Assembly (NCBI RefSeq): GCF_034262375.1
Contig: NZ_CP139558.1
Location: 2,046,001-2,110,000, forward strand
DNA length: 64,000 bases
Direction of reading: 5' to 3'
Source: Mucilaginibacter sabulilitoris
Lineage (GTDB): Bacteria > Bacteroidota > Bacteroidia > Sphingobacteriales > Sphingobacteriaceae
The position numbers and the translations under genes are program-made. Positions 49,231 to 58,577 of the stretch are shown one piece after another. Position 1 is the stretch's first letter. Every line of letters begins with the position of its first letter. The notes below the pieces were generated by a model, which was given only the letters and a program-made list of their open reading frames with translations, did no database searches and was not told the DNA's origin.

Positions 49231-49552
49231 AATCAAAAGCGGGAGAAGCGGGAGCTGTCAAGGGAACGTGGAATAAATGGGTGGTGTGTAAAAGGCTGCG
49301 TGGGTTTATGCCGAGAAAGTCCCTTTACTGCTTTCACTTCGGAGACTACCTTTGCGGTAACAGATGATCAGCTTAACCCGGTAACCACCATGAAAAACGG
49401 GCTAATCATCCACCGGCACCACCGGAAAAACCAACATCCCCTCGGCCTTGCAAAAGCAAAATCAACGCTTATCTTTACAGTACAAATCGTTCTTTATAAC
49501 GCCCAAAAAGCGCAAACAGAAAACCTGGAAAACCGTGAAATAAGTGTAGTAA
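49231..49552. other. Decayed sequence between regulator relic and orphan Rhs tip
   Basis: A plus-strand open frame covers most of this (49222-49590), but its product has no recognisable features and reads out of frame with the Rhs tip, so it is taken as chance. No other feature seen. Confidence 0.4.
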
Positions 49553-50342
49553 CCAGTACGATTATGGCGCGCGCTTTTACGACCCAGTAATTGCAAGGTG
49601 GACAAGTGATGATCCGTTGGTGGAGAAGATGCGAAGGTAATCACCATATAATTATGGGTTTAATAATCCGATTAGGATGGTCGATCCAGATGGGATGGCA
49701 CCAAATCCCATTTATGGCACAGACGGCTCGTTGTTAGGCACCGATGATAAGGGATTACAGGGACAAGCTATAGTTATGAAGAAAAAGGACTTTAAACAGG
49801 GAATGAATCATAATGAGGCAGTAAAAAATAGCACCTATAAAGAGGGAGATCCCAATTACGGATTTGATAGTAAAGATGCTGCAAATAAATATGCCACTAA
49901 CTCCGTTACCTTAAAAGATCGACCTGACTATGATGGTTTTCTAACCAAATCCGAGACTGATGCTTGGTGGAAGGGGAAATCTGAAGATCCATTATTTGTA
50001 GACGAGAGCAAAATAAATCTTCCGGGCGTAACTACCGCATCATTCGGGAATCAAGATGGTGGCACATTTTCTAAAAACTTTGTTTGGAATTTAGGAGGCG
50101 AGGACGGCTTGACCACTACAGGGAAGGTATACAGATCGTTAAATTTGACCCTATTGGATTCAAAAACAGGGGCTGTGATGATTGGAAATGAAAACAAGGT
50201 AGATACGTATAAATTCGACATGCAAAAAAATAGACCACTAAGAAATATTGTTACCTGGGCGGGTAGACCCGGCGGGTCAAATGACGGAAAAGATTTCGTT
50301 ATTAAGGGTTATGGGCATGCGACTGTACCAATTGAAAAATAA
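49553..50342 (+). pseudogene. Orphan Rhs core end with toxin tip, interrupted by a stop
   Basis: From 49553 the frame reads QYDYGARFYDPVIARWTSDD, PLVEKMRR, TAA stop (49638-49640), then SPYNYGFNNPIRMVDPDGMA: the last part of an Rhs core with one nonsense codon, and no Rhs body upstream. The tip after DPDG (about 217 residues) is open to the end and could be translated from the ATG at 49677. It ends NRPLRNIVTWAGRPGGSNDGKDFVI..., a pattern seen at the C-terminus of many Bacteroidota Rhs tips; the activity is unknown. The core is diverged from that at 47.2 kb, so it is not a fresh copy. Confidence 0.75.
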
Positions 50343-50346
50343 CGAT

Positions 50347-50859
50347 ATGAAAAAAGCGTTAAAACTATTATCTATTGTATTAATTTCAGGAATCTTATAT
50401 TTAATATATAATGACCTTGCCTTCGAGCCATTAAATAAAGCTGATTTTGCAAAAATATTCGTTGGATACAATGGCAAAACAAAACTTGTCTGTAAAAAAG
50501 ACTTCATCGGCATTACTACAAGTGGAGATTTTTTTGAGCTTTATGTGTATTCTGTTGATGACGTCATGGTTAATAATAACTACCCTCAGTTTAGTAATTG
50601 GGAGAATAGTACTGTCACCAAGGAAACGACTATTGGGAAATGGCAGAACTGTCCTATCAATAAAGATGTTGTAAAACTGTATAGATTCACTATAGGGGCC
50701 AATAATCTTAATACTTCCGATTGCGCCATCTCATTTAAAAACGAGATACTAAATCCCCGAAATTTCTACAGTTATATATCAATTAGCGACACAGAACAAT
50801 ATTTTCTTCTTTATTCATCAGCGACAAACAAGCTTTACTATATACGCCGAAAAGAGTAG
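50347..50859 (+). CDS. Candidate immunity protein, membrane-anchored
   Basis: A 170-residue protein that begins 4 bases after the orphan tip stop. One N-terminal hydrophobic segment (LKLLSIVLISGILYLIYN, residues about 5-22) would anchor it in the inner membrane with the rest in the periplasm, or act as an uncleaved signal. No known domain. Its place after an Rhs tip points to immunity. An anchored form suggests that the toxin acts at or outside the inner membrane, but this is inference. Confidence 0.55.
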   Translation: MKKALKLLSIVLISGILYLIYNDLAFEPLNKADFAKIFVGYNGKTKLVCKKDFIGITTSGDFFELYVYSVDDVMVNNNYPQFSNWENSTVTKETTIGKWQNCPINKDVVKLYRFTIGANNLNTSDCAISFKNEILNPRNFYSYISISDTEQYFLLYSSATNKLYYIRRKE

Positions 50860-50924
50860 TGTATAAAGCAGATCGTGTACCTAAGTTATAGTTAACATAA
50901 CAACTTACAAGCCCTATGAATTGA

Positions 50925-51910
50925 AAGAAGAGGCTGTCTTCAAAAGGGCAGCTTCTTTTGTTATAGGATGCTTTTTTGTGTATCTTAAAGACATGGGAGG
51001 CAAGGTAGTCTTTAAGGCATATGATCCGGACCAGTTAACGTTTTTACCGTATAAACTGGAAGAGTTGGTACCGTCAGGTCATCCGGTACGGATAGTTAAA
51101 CAGGTGGTTGACGCGGTCGATGTCAAGCCACTCAACCGGAAGTACAAAGGCGGCGGCGCGTCGAGTTTTCATCCCCGGCTAATGCTGAAGCCGCTGGTTT
51201 ATGGTTATCTGACCAATACTTATTTTTCACGTAAACTGGAAGACCAGGCGGCACAAAACGTACACTTTATGTGGCTATTGGGCATGAAGAAGCCTGACCA
51301 TAATACGATCAACCGTTTCCGTAGCGAAAAGCTATCAGGGGTACTAAAGCAGATATTCTCACAGATCGTACTGTTGTTACAACAGGAAGGTATCGTATCG
51401 TTGAAGGAGGCCGTTTTTATTGATGGTGCCAAGATAGAATCAGCGGCGAACAAGTACACCCTTGTATGGGGCAAAAACATCAAGGTGAATAAAGAGAATA
51501 TGAAAACCCAGCTTGATGAACTATGGGATTATGCGCAAAGTATTGCTGCTGAAGAACTCAAAGACACCGCACCGCTGGAATACAGCGAGATCAACCCGGC
51601 GAAAGTAAAGGAAACCATCGCAAAGATCAACGCGGCATTGGAGGATAAGGAAGACGTGGCGGGGAAAGTAAAACAAAAGCTGAACTATGCAAAAAAGCAT
51701 TGGCCGGAGAACCTGGCCAAATATGATGAACAGGAAAAGTTATTGGCAGGGCGCAACAGCATGTCAAAGACGGACCCGGATGCCACGTTCATGCGGATGA
51801 AAGAAGATCATATGCTGAACGGTCAACCTAAACCTGTTTATAACGTGCAGATATCCACCCAGCCAAGCCGGGCTTTGTTATTTTGCTATACACAGACAGC
51901 ACTGCCGAGT
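50925..51910 (+). pseudogene. IS1182-type transposase, 5' part only
   Basis: Coding from the ATG at 50993 ([20 protein letters not shown]) with [20 protein letters not shown] and [13 protein letters not shown], then [18 protein letters not shown] with the first DDE Asp. The frame runs to [10 protein letters not shown], where homologues continue, but here it leaves the family and stops. The catalytic C-terminal half is missing. An inverted repeat lies at the left end (AAGAAGAGGCTGTCTTCAAA and its partner near 50950), as is usual for IS1182 ends. The element is dead. Confidence 0.82.
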
Positions 51911-51915
51911 AGGAT

Positions 51916-52165
51916 ATGAAGATCATGGATTACCAGCGCGAAATGAGCGTGGGGCTGATAGATCAGTTTGCAGAAAAGAAAGTACGGGAACAGCTTAAAA
52001 ACGTGCAGTGGATGTTAAAGCCTGTCAGCGTTAAAAAAACCTTACGCTCCTTACCTGCAACTGCCGGAAGACGTCTTTAAGCCACGCCGCACCATGTTAT
52101 TGCTTCCCTGTTTACCGAAACCATTACTTACTACCACCAGTATCAACGGGAACTGAATTAAAAAT
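51916..52165 (+). pseudogene. Multiply frameshifted fragment of a mobile-element gene (primase-like?)
   Basis: Frame 1 from 51916 reads KIMDYQREMSVGLIDQFAEK and QLKNVQWMLKPVSVKK. After a 7-A run the sense moves one frame to PYAPYLQLPEDVFKPRRTM and later again to FTETITYYHQYQRELN. The linked pattern 'NPYA-x-L-LP-VFKPRRTN-x-FIEAITFYHQYQR' is familiar from proteins of Bacteroidota conjugative elements near CHC2/TOPRIM primases, but this is memory, not a search. Three frames in about 250 bases mean a dead gene. Confidence 0.35.
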
Positions 52166-52317
52166 GATCATCGAATTGTTCAATGAGCCATCACAAGTAG
52201 AAATAGTGTCCATTAAAAAGAAAAATCGCGTCTGATTAAAAAAATAAAAATTTTTATTCCGGTAAAGCCCGAGTTAACTGTCGTGTCTTATAAACCGGGC
52301 TATGCCGGTTACTGAAT

Positions 52318-53427
52318 ATGGACAAGAAAGAAGTAAAGGAGTGGTCCCGAAACTACATCCGGGGAAAGCTGACCGAGAAACAAAAAGCTATGTTCGAAGC
52401 CTGGTACCTCGATACCGGCGAGGACGCCGTATTACCACCTGATGAGCGGATCGAACAGTTGCGCCGGGAAATATTCCAGGATCTGCCTCGCGACGACGGA
52501 AGGAGATCGCCTGGCAGCTTTCTCATGGCGGCAGCCGCAGTCACTTTGGTCATGGTTTCCCTGGTCCTCCAGGTCGTATTCCACAAAGGGAACCTGACCG
52601 ATGGTGATAGTCACCAGAACATACTACCCGGCGGTAGCCGGGCAGTGCTTACACTCGCAAACGGCGAAAAGATCGATCTTGCCCAGGCGGCGACCGGCCG
52701 CCTGGAGGCCGGTCGCGGTATTATCAAAAAGGCACCCGGACAACTCGAATACTTCGATGATGGCCATAGGTACACGGATGGCCAGGCTGGGGAGGATAGG
52801 ATAGCCACTCCCGCAGGGGGCATCTGGCAGCTCCGGCTGCCGGATGGCACGCAGGTCTGGCTTAATAATTCATCTTCGCTCACCTATCCCAACACTTTTG
52901 AAGGACAAAAACAGAGAACGGTTAAACTGGAGGGAGAGGCTTACTTTGAAGTTTCCAAAGATAAGGCGCACCCTTTTGTCGTCAAAAGTGCTGGCCAGGA
53001 GGTGAAAGTTCTTGGAACACATTTCAATATTAAAGCCTTCAAGGAGGATCAATCTACCAGGACGACCCTTTTGGAGGGCCGGGTTGTGGTCAGCAGCGAA
53101 CGAAGCCCGCTAACGAAACAGTTAATCCCTGGCGAGCAAGCGCTTTTGAGCAAAGGTCAAATGATCGTCAGCGCTGTGAGTACCGAACAGGTTACGGCCT
53201 GGAAAAATGGTTATTTCCGGTTTGAAAATACTCCTGTTGAGCAGGTAATGCGTGAGCTGTCCAGGTGGTATGGGATCGATGTCCGCTATGAAGGGCCTCT
53301 TTCCCATGAAAGACTGACAGGCAGGATCTCCCGCTCCAAGAATATCAGCAAGGTGCTGATGGCCTTAGCGGCAACACAGACAGTACACTTTAGAGTCGAA
53401 GGGAGGAGGGTGACCATAATGAAGTAA
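52318..53427 (+). CDS. FecR family anti-sigma factor
   Basis: A 369-residue single-span protein. A cytoplasmic N-terminal part (about 1-60) presumably binds an ECF sigma factor, one transmembrane helix lies near 65-85 (MAAAAVTLVMVSLVLQVVF), the FecR domain spans about 155-255 (WLNNSSSLTYPNTFEG, GEAYFEVSKDKAHPFVVKS, VLGTHFNIKAF) and the C-terminal DUF4974 domain about 295-368 (FENTPVEQVMRELSRWYG). It precedes a SusC that carries an STN domain, the expected receiver of the signal. Its ECF sigma gene, normally just upstream, is missing: that spot is IS debris. Confidence 0.93.
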   Translation: MDKKEVKEWSRNYIRGKLTEKQKAMFEAWYLDTGEDAVLPPDERIEQLRREIFQDLPRDDGRRSPGSFLMAAAAVTLVMVSLVLQVVFHKGNLTDGDSHQNILPGGSRAVLTLANGEKIDLAQAATGRLEAGRGIIKKAPGQLEYFDDGHRYTDGQAGEDRIATPAGGIWQLRLPDGTQVWLNNSSSLTYPNTFEGQKQRTVKLEGEAYFEVSKDKAHPFVVKSAGQEVKVLGTHFNIKAFKEDQSTRTTLLEGRVVVSSERSPLTKQLIPGEQALLSKGQMIVSAVSTEQVTAWKNGYFRFENTPVEQVMRELSRWYGIDVRYEGPLSHERLTGRISRSKNISKVLMALAATQTVHFRVEGRRVTIMK

Positions 53428-53593
53428 AACCAATCCATAAGAATCAGTTAATTAATTAGCCAGGAAACCGGGTCCGACCCCGGTGACCTGGCTTAAGCTG
53501 GCATCTTAAAAATCAAAAATTATTAACTCCTGCGCTGCTTCCGGCCCCTGTCGAAAATAAGCCCGTTGCAACGCTGCCAAACTTCAACAACGA

Positions 53594-56500
53594 ATGTACA
53601 GTTTTTACAAAGAAAAATTGGTACGGCCCTGCCGCCGTGCCTCATTGGTCCTCAAGGCCTTCCTGCTCGCGGCCATATTAATGGTGATCCTCAATATGCA
53701 GGTTAGTGCCAGCCCAATGACTCAAAAAGTTACTTTAGCCGAAAAGAACAGCGCACTGCTGTCTGTAATGGAAAAGATCAGCACGCAAACTGGTTTCGAT
53801 TTCATTTTGCCGGATGGCGTAATACCGTTTGCCAAACCCGTGACGATCACTGTCCAACAGGAGGAGCTCGCCCAGGTCCTCAAAAAAATATTTGATGAAC
53901 AGCCGCTCAATTATGAATTGCAGGAAAAGATCGTAGTGATATCCCGTAAAATGCCTGCCGTGGCGCAAAAGCTAGGAACCGCCCCGAAAGCGTCTGTAAG
54001 GGTAAGCGGAGAAATCCTTGATTCTACCGGCAAGGGCCTGAGTTCGGCAACCGTTCAGATCAGGGCCCGGGGCACTGTTACCTATTCCGATGAGCACGGA
54101 CGGTTCGCCATTAACGCCGAGCCGGGCGATCAGGTTTCGGTTTCCTTTGTTGGATATCAGACTTTTACTTTTACCGTTCTGGAAAATATGCCTTTTCAAA
54201 GCATCAGGTTGAAAGCGGCAACTGCTGCCATAGCAGAGGTCGCCGTCGTATCTACCGGATATCAGAACCTGCCCAAAGAACGGGCGACAGGTTCGTTCGC
54301 CCAATTAAACAATGAACTGATCAACCGCCGTGTAGGCACGGATATCGTGAGCAGGCTTGAGGGAGTTACTCCCGGACTATTATTCAACCGCAATACGAGC
54401 GGCGCTTCACGAGGCAATAACGACATCAGCATCAGAGGAACGAATACTCTTTTTTCCAATAGTCAGCCCCTGATCGTTTTGGATGGTTTTCCCTTCGACG
54501 GCGATATCAGCAACATCAATCCTAACGATATTGAAAACATCACCATTTTGAAGGACGCGGCGGCAGCAAGCATTTGGGGCGTGAGGTCGGGAAATGGCGT
54601 GATCGTATTGAATAGCAAAAAAGGGAAACGAAATGAAAAACTCTCCGTCGAACTCAACGCCAACCTGACGGCATCCGCCAAACCCGACCTGTTTTATAAT
54701 CCCAGCTATCTGAATTCCTCAGACTACATCGATATCGAACAAAGATTGTTCAAAACCGGATTCTTTGACGGACAGATCGGCGACCCGCTCCAGGTTACTT
54801 CGCCGGTCGTTAACATCCTGGCAGCGCAACGCGAGGGGAGTTTGTCCGCGGCTGACGCCGACGCGCAGATCAATGCGCTGCGGAAACAGGATACCCGCAG
54901 CCAGCTGGATAAATATTTTTACCGACGTGGTTTCCTCCAGCAGTATAGCACGAACCTCCGCGGCGGGGGGGATAAAAGTGATTATTACTTTTCCGCAGGC
55001 GAGGACCATAATGCTGCGACATTGACAGGGAATGACAACAACCGGATCACGCTGAATGCGAACTATAATTTCTATCCCTTAAAAAACCTGCAGCTTTCGG
55101 CTGCGGTTAACTATATACAGACTAAGGCCAACGCCAACAGCACTGCTGCCAATATTACTGCAGGCGGGCGTTACGTCAATTTTAGTTTTCCTTACGAATC
55201 TTTTGCGGATGGAAACGCCAATGCACTGCCTATAGTAAAGGGTATGAACTACGAATTTGCAAAAGGTGCGCAGCAACAGGGCTACCTCGACTGGCTTTAT
55301 CGTCCACTGGAGGAACTCAGGAATGCAGATAATACCAGTTCTTCTGTCGAAAACCGGATCAATGCAAGCGCGCAATACCGGTTGATTCCCGGACTGGATC
55401 TCTCCCTGAAATACCAGTTTGAAAAACAAATCACCAACGCCGATAATTATTACAGCCAGGCGACCTATTACACCCGCAATCTGATCAACGAGTACGCGCA
55501 ACCCAGCGGCGACGCTACTTTTACGTACCCGGTTCCCAATACAGGGATATTGCAGCAATCGGACGGCGTATTGACCTCCCATCATGCGCGGGGGCAAATC
55601 AGTTTTGACCGGGAGGTTTCAAACGGGCACCGGGTGACCGCAATCATCGGCGCCGAAGTCAGCTCAGCTATCACCGAAAGTCGGGGCGAAACAGTCTACG
55701 GTTATGACAAAAATACGCGAACAAGCTTTGCGCAGATTGACTATGCCAATTATTTTAACCTGAACCCGGAAAGCGGTGCCGCGCAGATCCCGACGAACCT
55801 TGGTTTCGAAAAATTCACCGATCATTATATTTCGTATTTCGGAAACGCCGCCTATTCCTACCTGGACCGGTATTCTTTTTCTGTCAGCGGCAGGATCGAC
55901 CGCTCCAATCTTTTTGGGGTTTCCACAAATCAAAAATCAGTACCATTATATTCAACCGGCCTTGCCTGGGATGTCAGCAAGGAACAATTCTACCATATTT
56001 CCTGGCTTCCCAATCTTAAAGTGCGCGCGACCTACGGTTATAATGCCAATGTGAATAAAAGCGCGTCCGCGATCACAACGCTGGAGCAGCAAAGCAATGC
56101 TTACTACTCGGGTGTACCCTATAATATCATCAACAGCCCGGGTAACCCCGAACTACGCTGGGAGAAAGTTCGCATTGCTAACTTCGGGATGGACTATAGC
56201 CTGAAAAACAACCTGCTATCGGGTAGTTTCGAATATTACACCAAACGGGGAATCGACTTGTTCGGGACCTCACCATTAGCGCCCTCGGCTGGTTTTACGA
56301 CGTTTTTCGGGAATACCGCCAATACCGCCGGGCACGGTTTTGATTTCGTGCTGAACACGCGGAATATCTACCGGAACGATTTGAAATGGGTGAGTAACCT
56401 TTTGCTTAGCTATGTCATCGATAAAGTCACGGTGTATGACAGCCCTGCATCGGCCCTGACCTACCTGGCCTCCGGCAGCGGGAACGGCGGGACGATCACC

Positions 56501-57157
56501 CCATTCGTAGGTCAGCCGATCTACGGCATATACAGTTTCAGGTCGGGCCCGTTGACCCATGATACCGGAGACCCACAGGGTTACATCGACGGCCAGCTCA
56601 GCACCGACTACAAAAATATCATTTCAAAGACAGGAATAGCTGATCTCTATTATAACGGGCCATCGAGGCCGACCACGTTCGGCTCGTTGAGGAATACTTT
56701 TAGTTACAAAAACTGGACGCTGTCCGCCAACATCATTTTTAAGCTTAACTATTATTTCCGCAGGACGTCTACTGGCTTGTCTTACGACCAGATCGCCTAT
56801 GGGCTGGTGAACAGCGATTACGCAAAGCGCTGGCAGAACCCGGGTGATGAGGCTCATACAAACGTTCCTTCCATATTGATGCCGCCCTCCAGCGCTGACC
56901 GTTATACTTTCTATCAATATTCGGAGGCGCTCGTTGATAAAGGGGATCATATCCGGCTGCAGGATATCCGCCTTGCCTATGCCTTTAGGCCGTTTGGCGG
57001 CAATACCCCGGTATTTAAAAGGCTGGAGGTCTTCAGTTATCTAAATAATCTGGGCATTCTTTGGCGTGCCAACAAAGACCACCTCGATCCGGATCTGTAT
57101 GCTGGCGCATACCCGCTTCCGCGAACATTATCTATTGGATTTAACGCTCGATTCTAA
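53594..57157 (+). CDS. SusC/RagA-type TonB-dependent outer-membrane transporter with STN domain
   Basis: 1187 residues: long signal region (to about 40, ASPMTQ), STN domain (about 45-115) for sigma signalling, carboxypeptidase-like domain (about 131-215; SGEILDSTGKGLSSATVQIR), plug (about 225-350; GTNTLFSNSQPLIVLDGFPF, DAAAASIWGVRSGNGV), and a beta-barrel ending in F (SIGFNARF). It imports, with TonB energy, a ligand held by SusD. The partner susD starts 4 bases after the stop. Base composition is clearly more GC-rich than the polysaccharide locus. The ligand cannot be inferred; no carbohydrate enzymes are near. Confidence 0.95.
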   Translation: MYSFYKEKLVRPCRRASLVLKAFLLAAILMVILNMQVSASPMTQKVTLAEKNSALLSVMEKISTQTGFDFILPDGVIPFAKPVTITVQQEELAQVLKKIFDEQPLNYELQEKIVVISRKMPAVAQKLGTAPKASVRVSGEILDSTGKGLSSATVQIRARGTVTYSDEHGRFAINAEPGDQVSVSFVGYQTFTFTVLENMPFQSIRLKAATAAIAEVAVVSTGYQNLPKERATGSFAQLNNELINRRVGTDIVSRLEGVTPGLLFNRNTSGASRGNNDISIRGTNTLFSNSQPLIVLDGFPFDGDISNINPNDIENITILKDAAAASIWGVRSGNGVIVLNSKKGKRNEKLSVELNANLTASAKPDLFYNPSYLNSSDYIDIEQRLFKTGFFDGQIGDPLQVTSPVVNILAAQREGSLSAADADAQINALRKQDTRSQLDKYFYRRGFLQQYSTNLRGGGDKSDYYFSAGEDHNAATLTGNDNNRITLNANYNFYPLKNLQLSAAVNYIQTKANANSTAANITAGGRYVNFSFPYESFADGNANALPIVKGMNYEFAKGAQQQGYLDWLYRPLEELRNADNTSSSVENRINASAQYRLIPGLDLSLKYQFEKQITNADNYYSQATYYTRNLINEYAQPSGDATFTYPVPNTGILQQSDGVLTSHHARGQISFDREVSNGHRVTAIIGAEVSSAITESRGETVYGYDKNTRTSFAQIDYANYFNLNPESGAAQIPTNLGFEKFTDHYISYFGNAAYSYLDRYSFSVSGRIDRSNLFGVSTNQKSVPLYSTGLAWDVSKEQFYHISWLPNLKVRATYGYNANVNKSASAITTLEQQSNAYYSGVPYNIINSPGNPELRWEKVRIANFGMDYSLKNNLLSGSFEYYTKRGIDLFGTSPLAPSAGFTTFFGNTANTAGHGFDFVLNTRNIYRNDLKWVSNLLLSYVIDKVTVYDSPASALTYLASGSGNGGTITPFVGQPIYGIYSFRSGPLTHDTGDPQGYIDGQLSTDYKNIISKTGIADLYYNGPSRPTTFGSLRNTFSYKNWTLSANIIFKLNYYFRRTSTGLSYDQIAYGLVNSDYAKRWQNPGDEAHTNVPSILMPPSSADRYTFYQYSEALVDKGDHIRLQDIRLAYAFRPFGGNTPVFKRLEVFSYLNNLGILWRANKDHLDPDLYAGAYPLPRTLSIGFNARF

Positions 57158-57160
57158 ACC

Positions 57161-58561
57161 ATGAGAAAAACAATCACCGGCCCTTTGTTCGGGTGCATCG
57201 TATGCATCATAGGCCTAATTTTAAACGGGTGTAAGAAACAGGATGATTTCTTAAACACCAAACCTAACCAAGCCCTGAAAACGCCAACCACACTGGCGGA
57301 CCTGAAAGGCCTGTTACAGAATGAAGACGTCTTTAACAGCCAGCCCGACCCCGGGCTGGGTGAGATTGCTTCGGATGATTTCCTGATCGAGGACGCCGTG
57401 TTCCCCACATTATCATCCACGGACCGGAATTCCTATACCTGGGCAAAAGAGGTATTCGATGCGACAACTACCCAATCCTCGGACTGGAACTCACCTTACC
57501 AGATGGTTTACTACGCCAATGTGGTGCTGGATGCATCGCCAGGCATTACCCCATCGGTCGGCGAAAAAGCTTCGTATGAACAGATTAAGGCAAGCGCATT
57601 ATTTTATCGGGCATGGGCTTTCTATGGATTATTGCAAACTTTCGCCCTGCCTTATGATAAGGCCAGGGCAGCGGAACAACCGGGGATTCCCTTGCGGCTG
57701 AGTTCCGACCTCAATACGCACCCGGGCAGGTCGAGCATTGCGGAATGTTATGCAAAAGTTCTAAGTGACCTGAAAACAGCGCTGCCTGCTTTACCGGTTA
57801 CGCCGGTGTACAAGACTGCTCCTTCACAACCTGCGGTGAACGCCCTGCTGGCCCGGATCAGCCTGGCCATGGGGGATTATACGGCTGCGCTGACTTACGC
57901 AAATGCCTGCCTGTCGCAGTTTTCTACGCTAACAGATTACAACACGCTGAACAAGCCGACGACGACCGCTATTGATATCAGTTACTTGTCGGAGGATATT
58001 TACCATTCCAATATGGTAGGGCATGTCGTGTACAGTGTGCGCCGGGACAGTTATATCGACCCTGAGTTGTATAACAGCTATGACCCGAACGACCTGCGCA
58101 AAACCAAATTCTTTACGATCCTCGACGGCCTGCCACAATACCCGCGGTTCGTCGGTTCATACGATTACAAAGGCTTGAAGTATGACGGCCTGGCCGTGGA
58201 CGAAATTTACCTGATCAAAGCGGAATGCCAGGCGAGGGCCGCTGATCCGGCAGGCGCAATGGCTTCGTTAAATACGCTCCTTCAAACGAGATGGAAGACC
58301 GGGACATTTGTACCTTATACCGCTGTAAGTGCCGACGACGCGCTGGTGCAGGTGCTGAAGGAAAGGCAGAAGGAATTGCTGTTACGTGGCCTGCGCTGGA
58401 CAGATCTTCGCCGCCTCAACCTCGAAAGCCGGTTTGCGGTTACACTCCGGCGGAAGGTGAACGGCGTAAGTTATACGCTGCTGCCGAACGACCCCAAATA
58501 TGCATTCCCTATCCCCGATATTGAGATTCAATTGGGAGGGCTACCCCAAAAACCAAGATAA
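57161..58561 (+). CDS. SusD/RagB-type substrate-binding lipoprotein
   Basis: A 466-residue lipoprotein with lipobox LNGC (Cys about residue 23) followed by KKQDDFLNTKPNQAL. It has TPR-like helices typical of the fold (ASALFYRAWAFYGLLQTFAL about residues 146-165) and the conserved C-terminal VLKERQKELLLRGLRWTDLR (about 403-422). It forms the lid on the SusC barrel. It is near the short end for the family. It follows susC after 3 bases and precedes the TlpA gene by 16. Confidence 0.94.
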   Translation: MRKTITGPLFGCIVCIIGLILNGCKKQDDFLNTKPNQALKTPTTLADLKGLLQNEDVFNSQPDPGLGEIASDDFLIEDAVFPTLSSTDRNSYTWAKEVFDATTTQSSDWNSPYQMVYYANVVLDASPGITPSVGEKASYEQIKASALFYRAWAFYGLLQTFALPYDKARAAEQPGIPLRLSSDLNTHPGRSSIAECYAKVLSDLKTALPALPVTPVYKTAPSQPAVNALLARISLAMGDYTAALTYANACLSQFSTLTDYNTLNKPTTTAIDISYLSEDIYHSNMVGHVVYSVRRDSYIDPELYNSYDPNDLRKTKFFTILDGLPQYPRFVGSYDYKGLKYDGLAVDEIYLIKAECQARAADPAGAMASLNTLLQTRWKTGTFVPYTAVSADDALVQVLKERQKELLLRGLRWTDLRRLNLESRFAVTLRRKVNGVSYTLLPNDPKYAFPIPDIEIQLGGLPQKPR

Positions 58562-58577
58562 CCAGGAGGATTGTATC

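Noticed and set aside
49222..49590. Plus-strand ORF of 122 codons before the orphan Rhs tip
   Set aside because: Its frame differs from that of the Rhs core it overlaps, and the product has no features of a protein family; it also overlaps the end of the broken HTH gene.
54719..55597. Antisense ORFs inside the SusC gene
   Set aside because: Produced by GC-rich coding on the other strand; no motifs.
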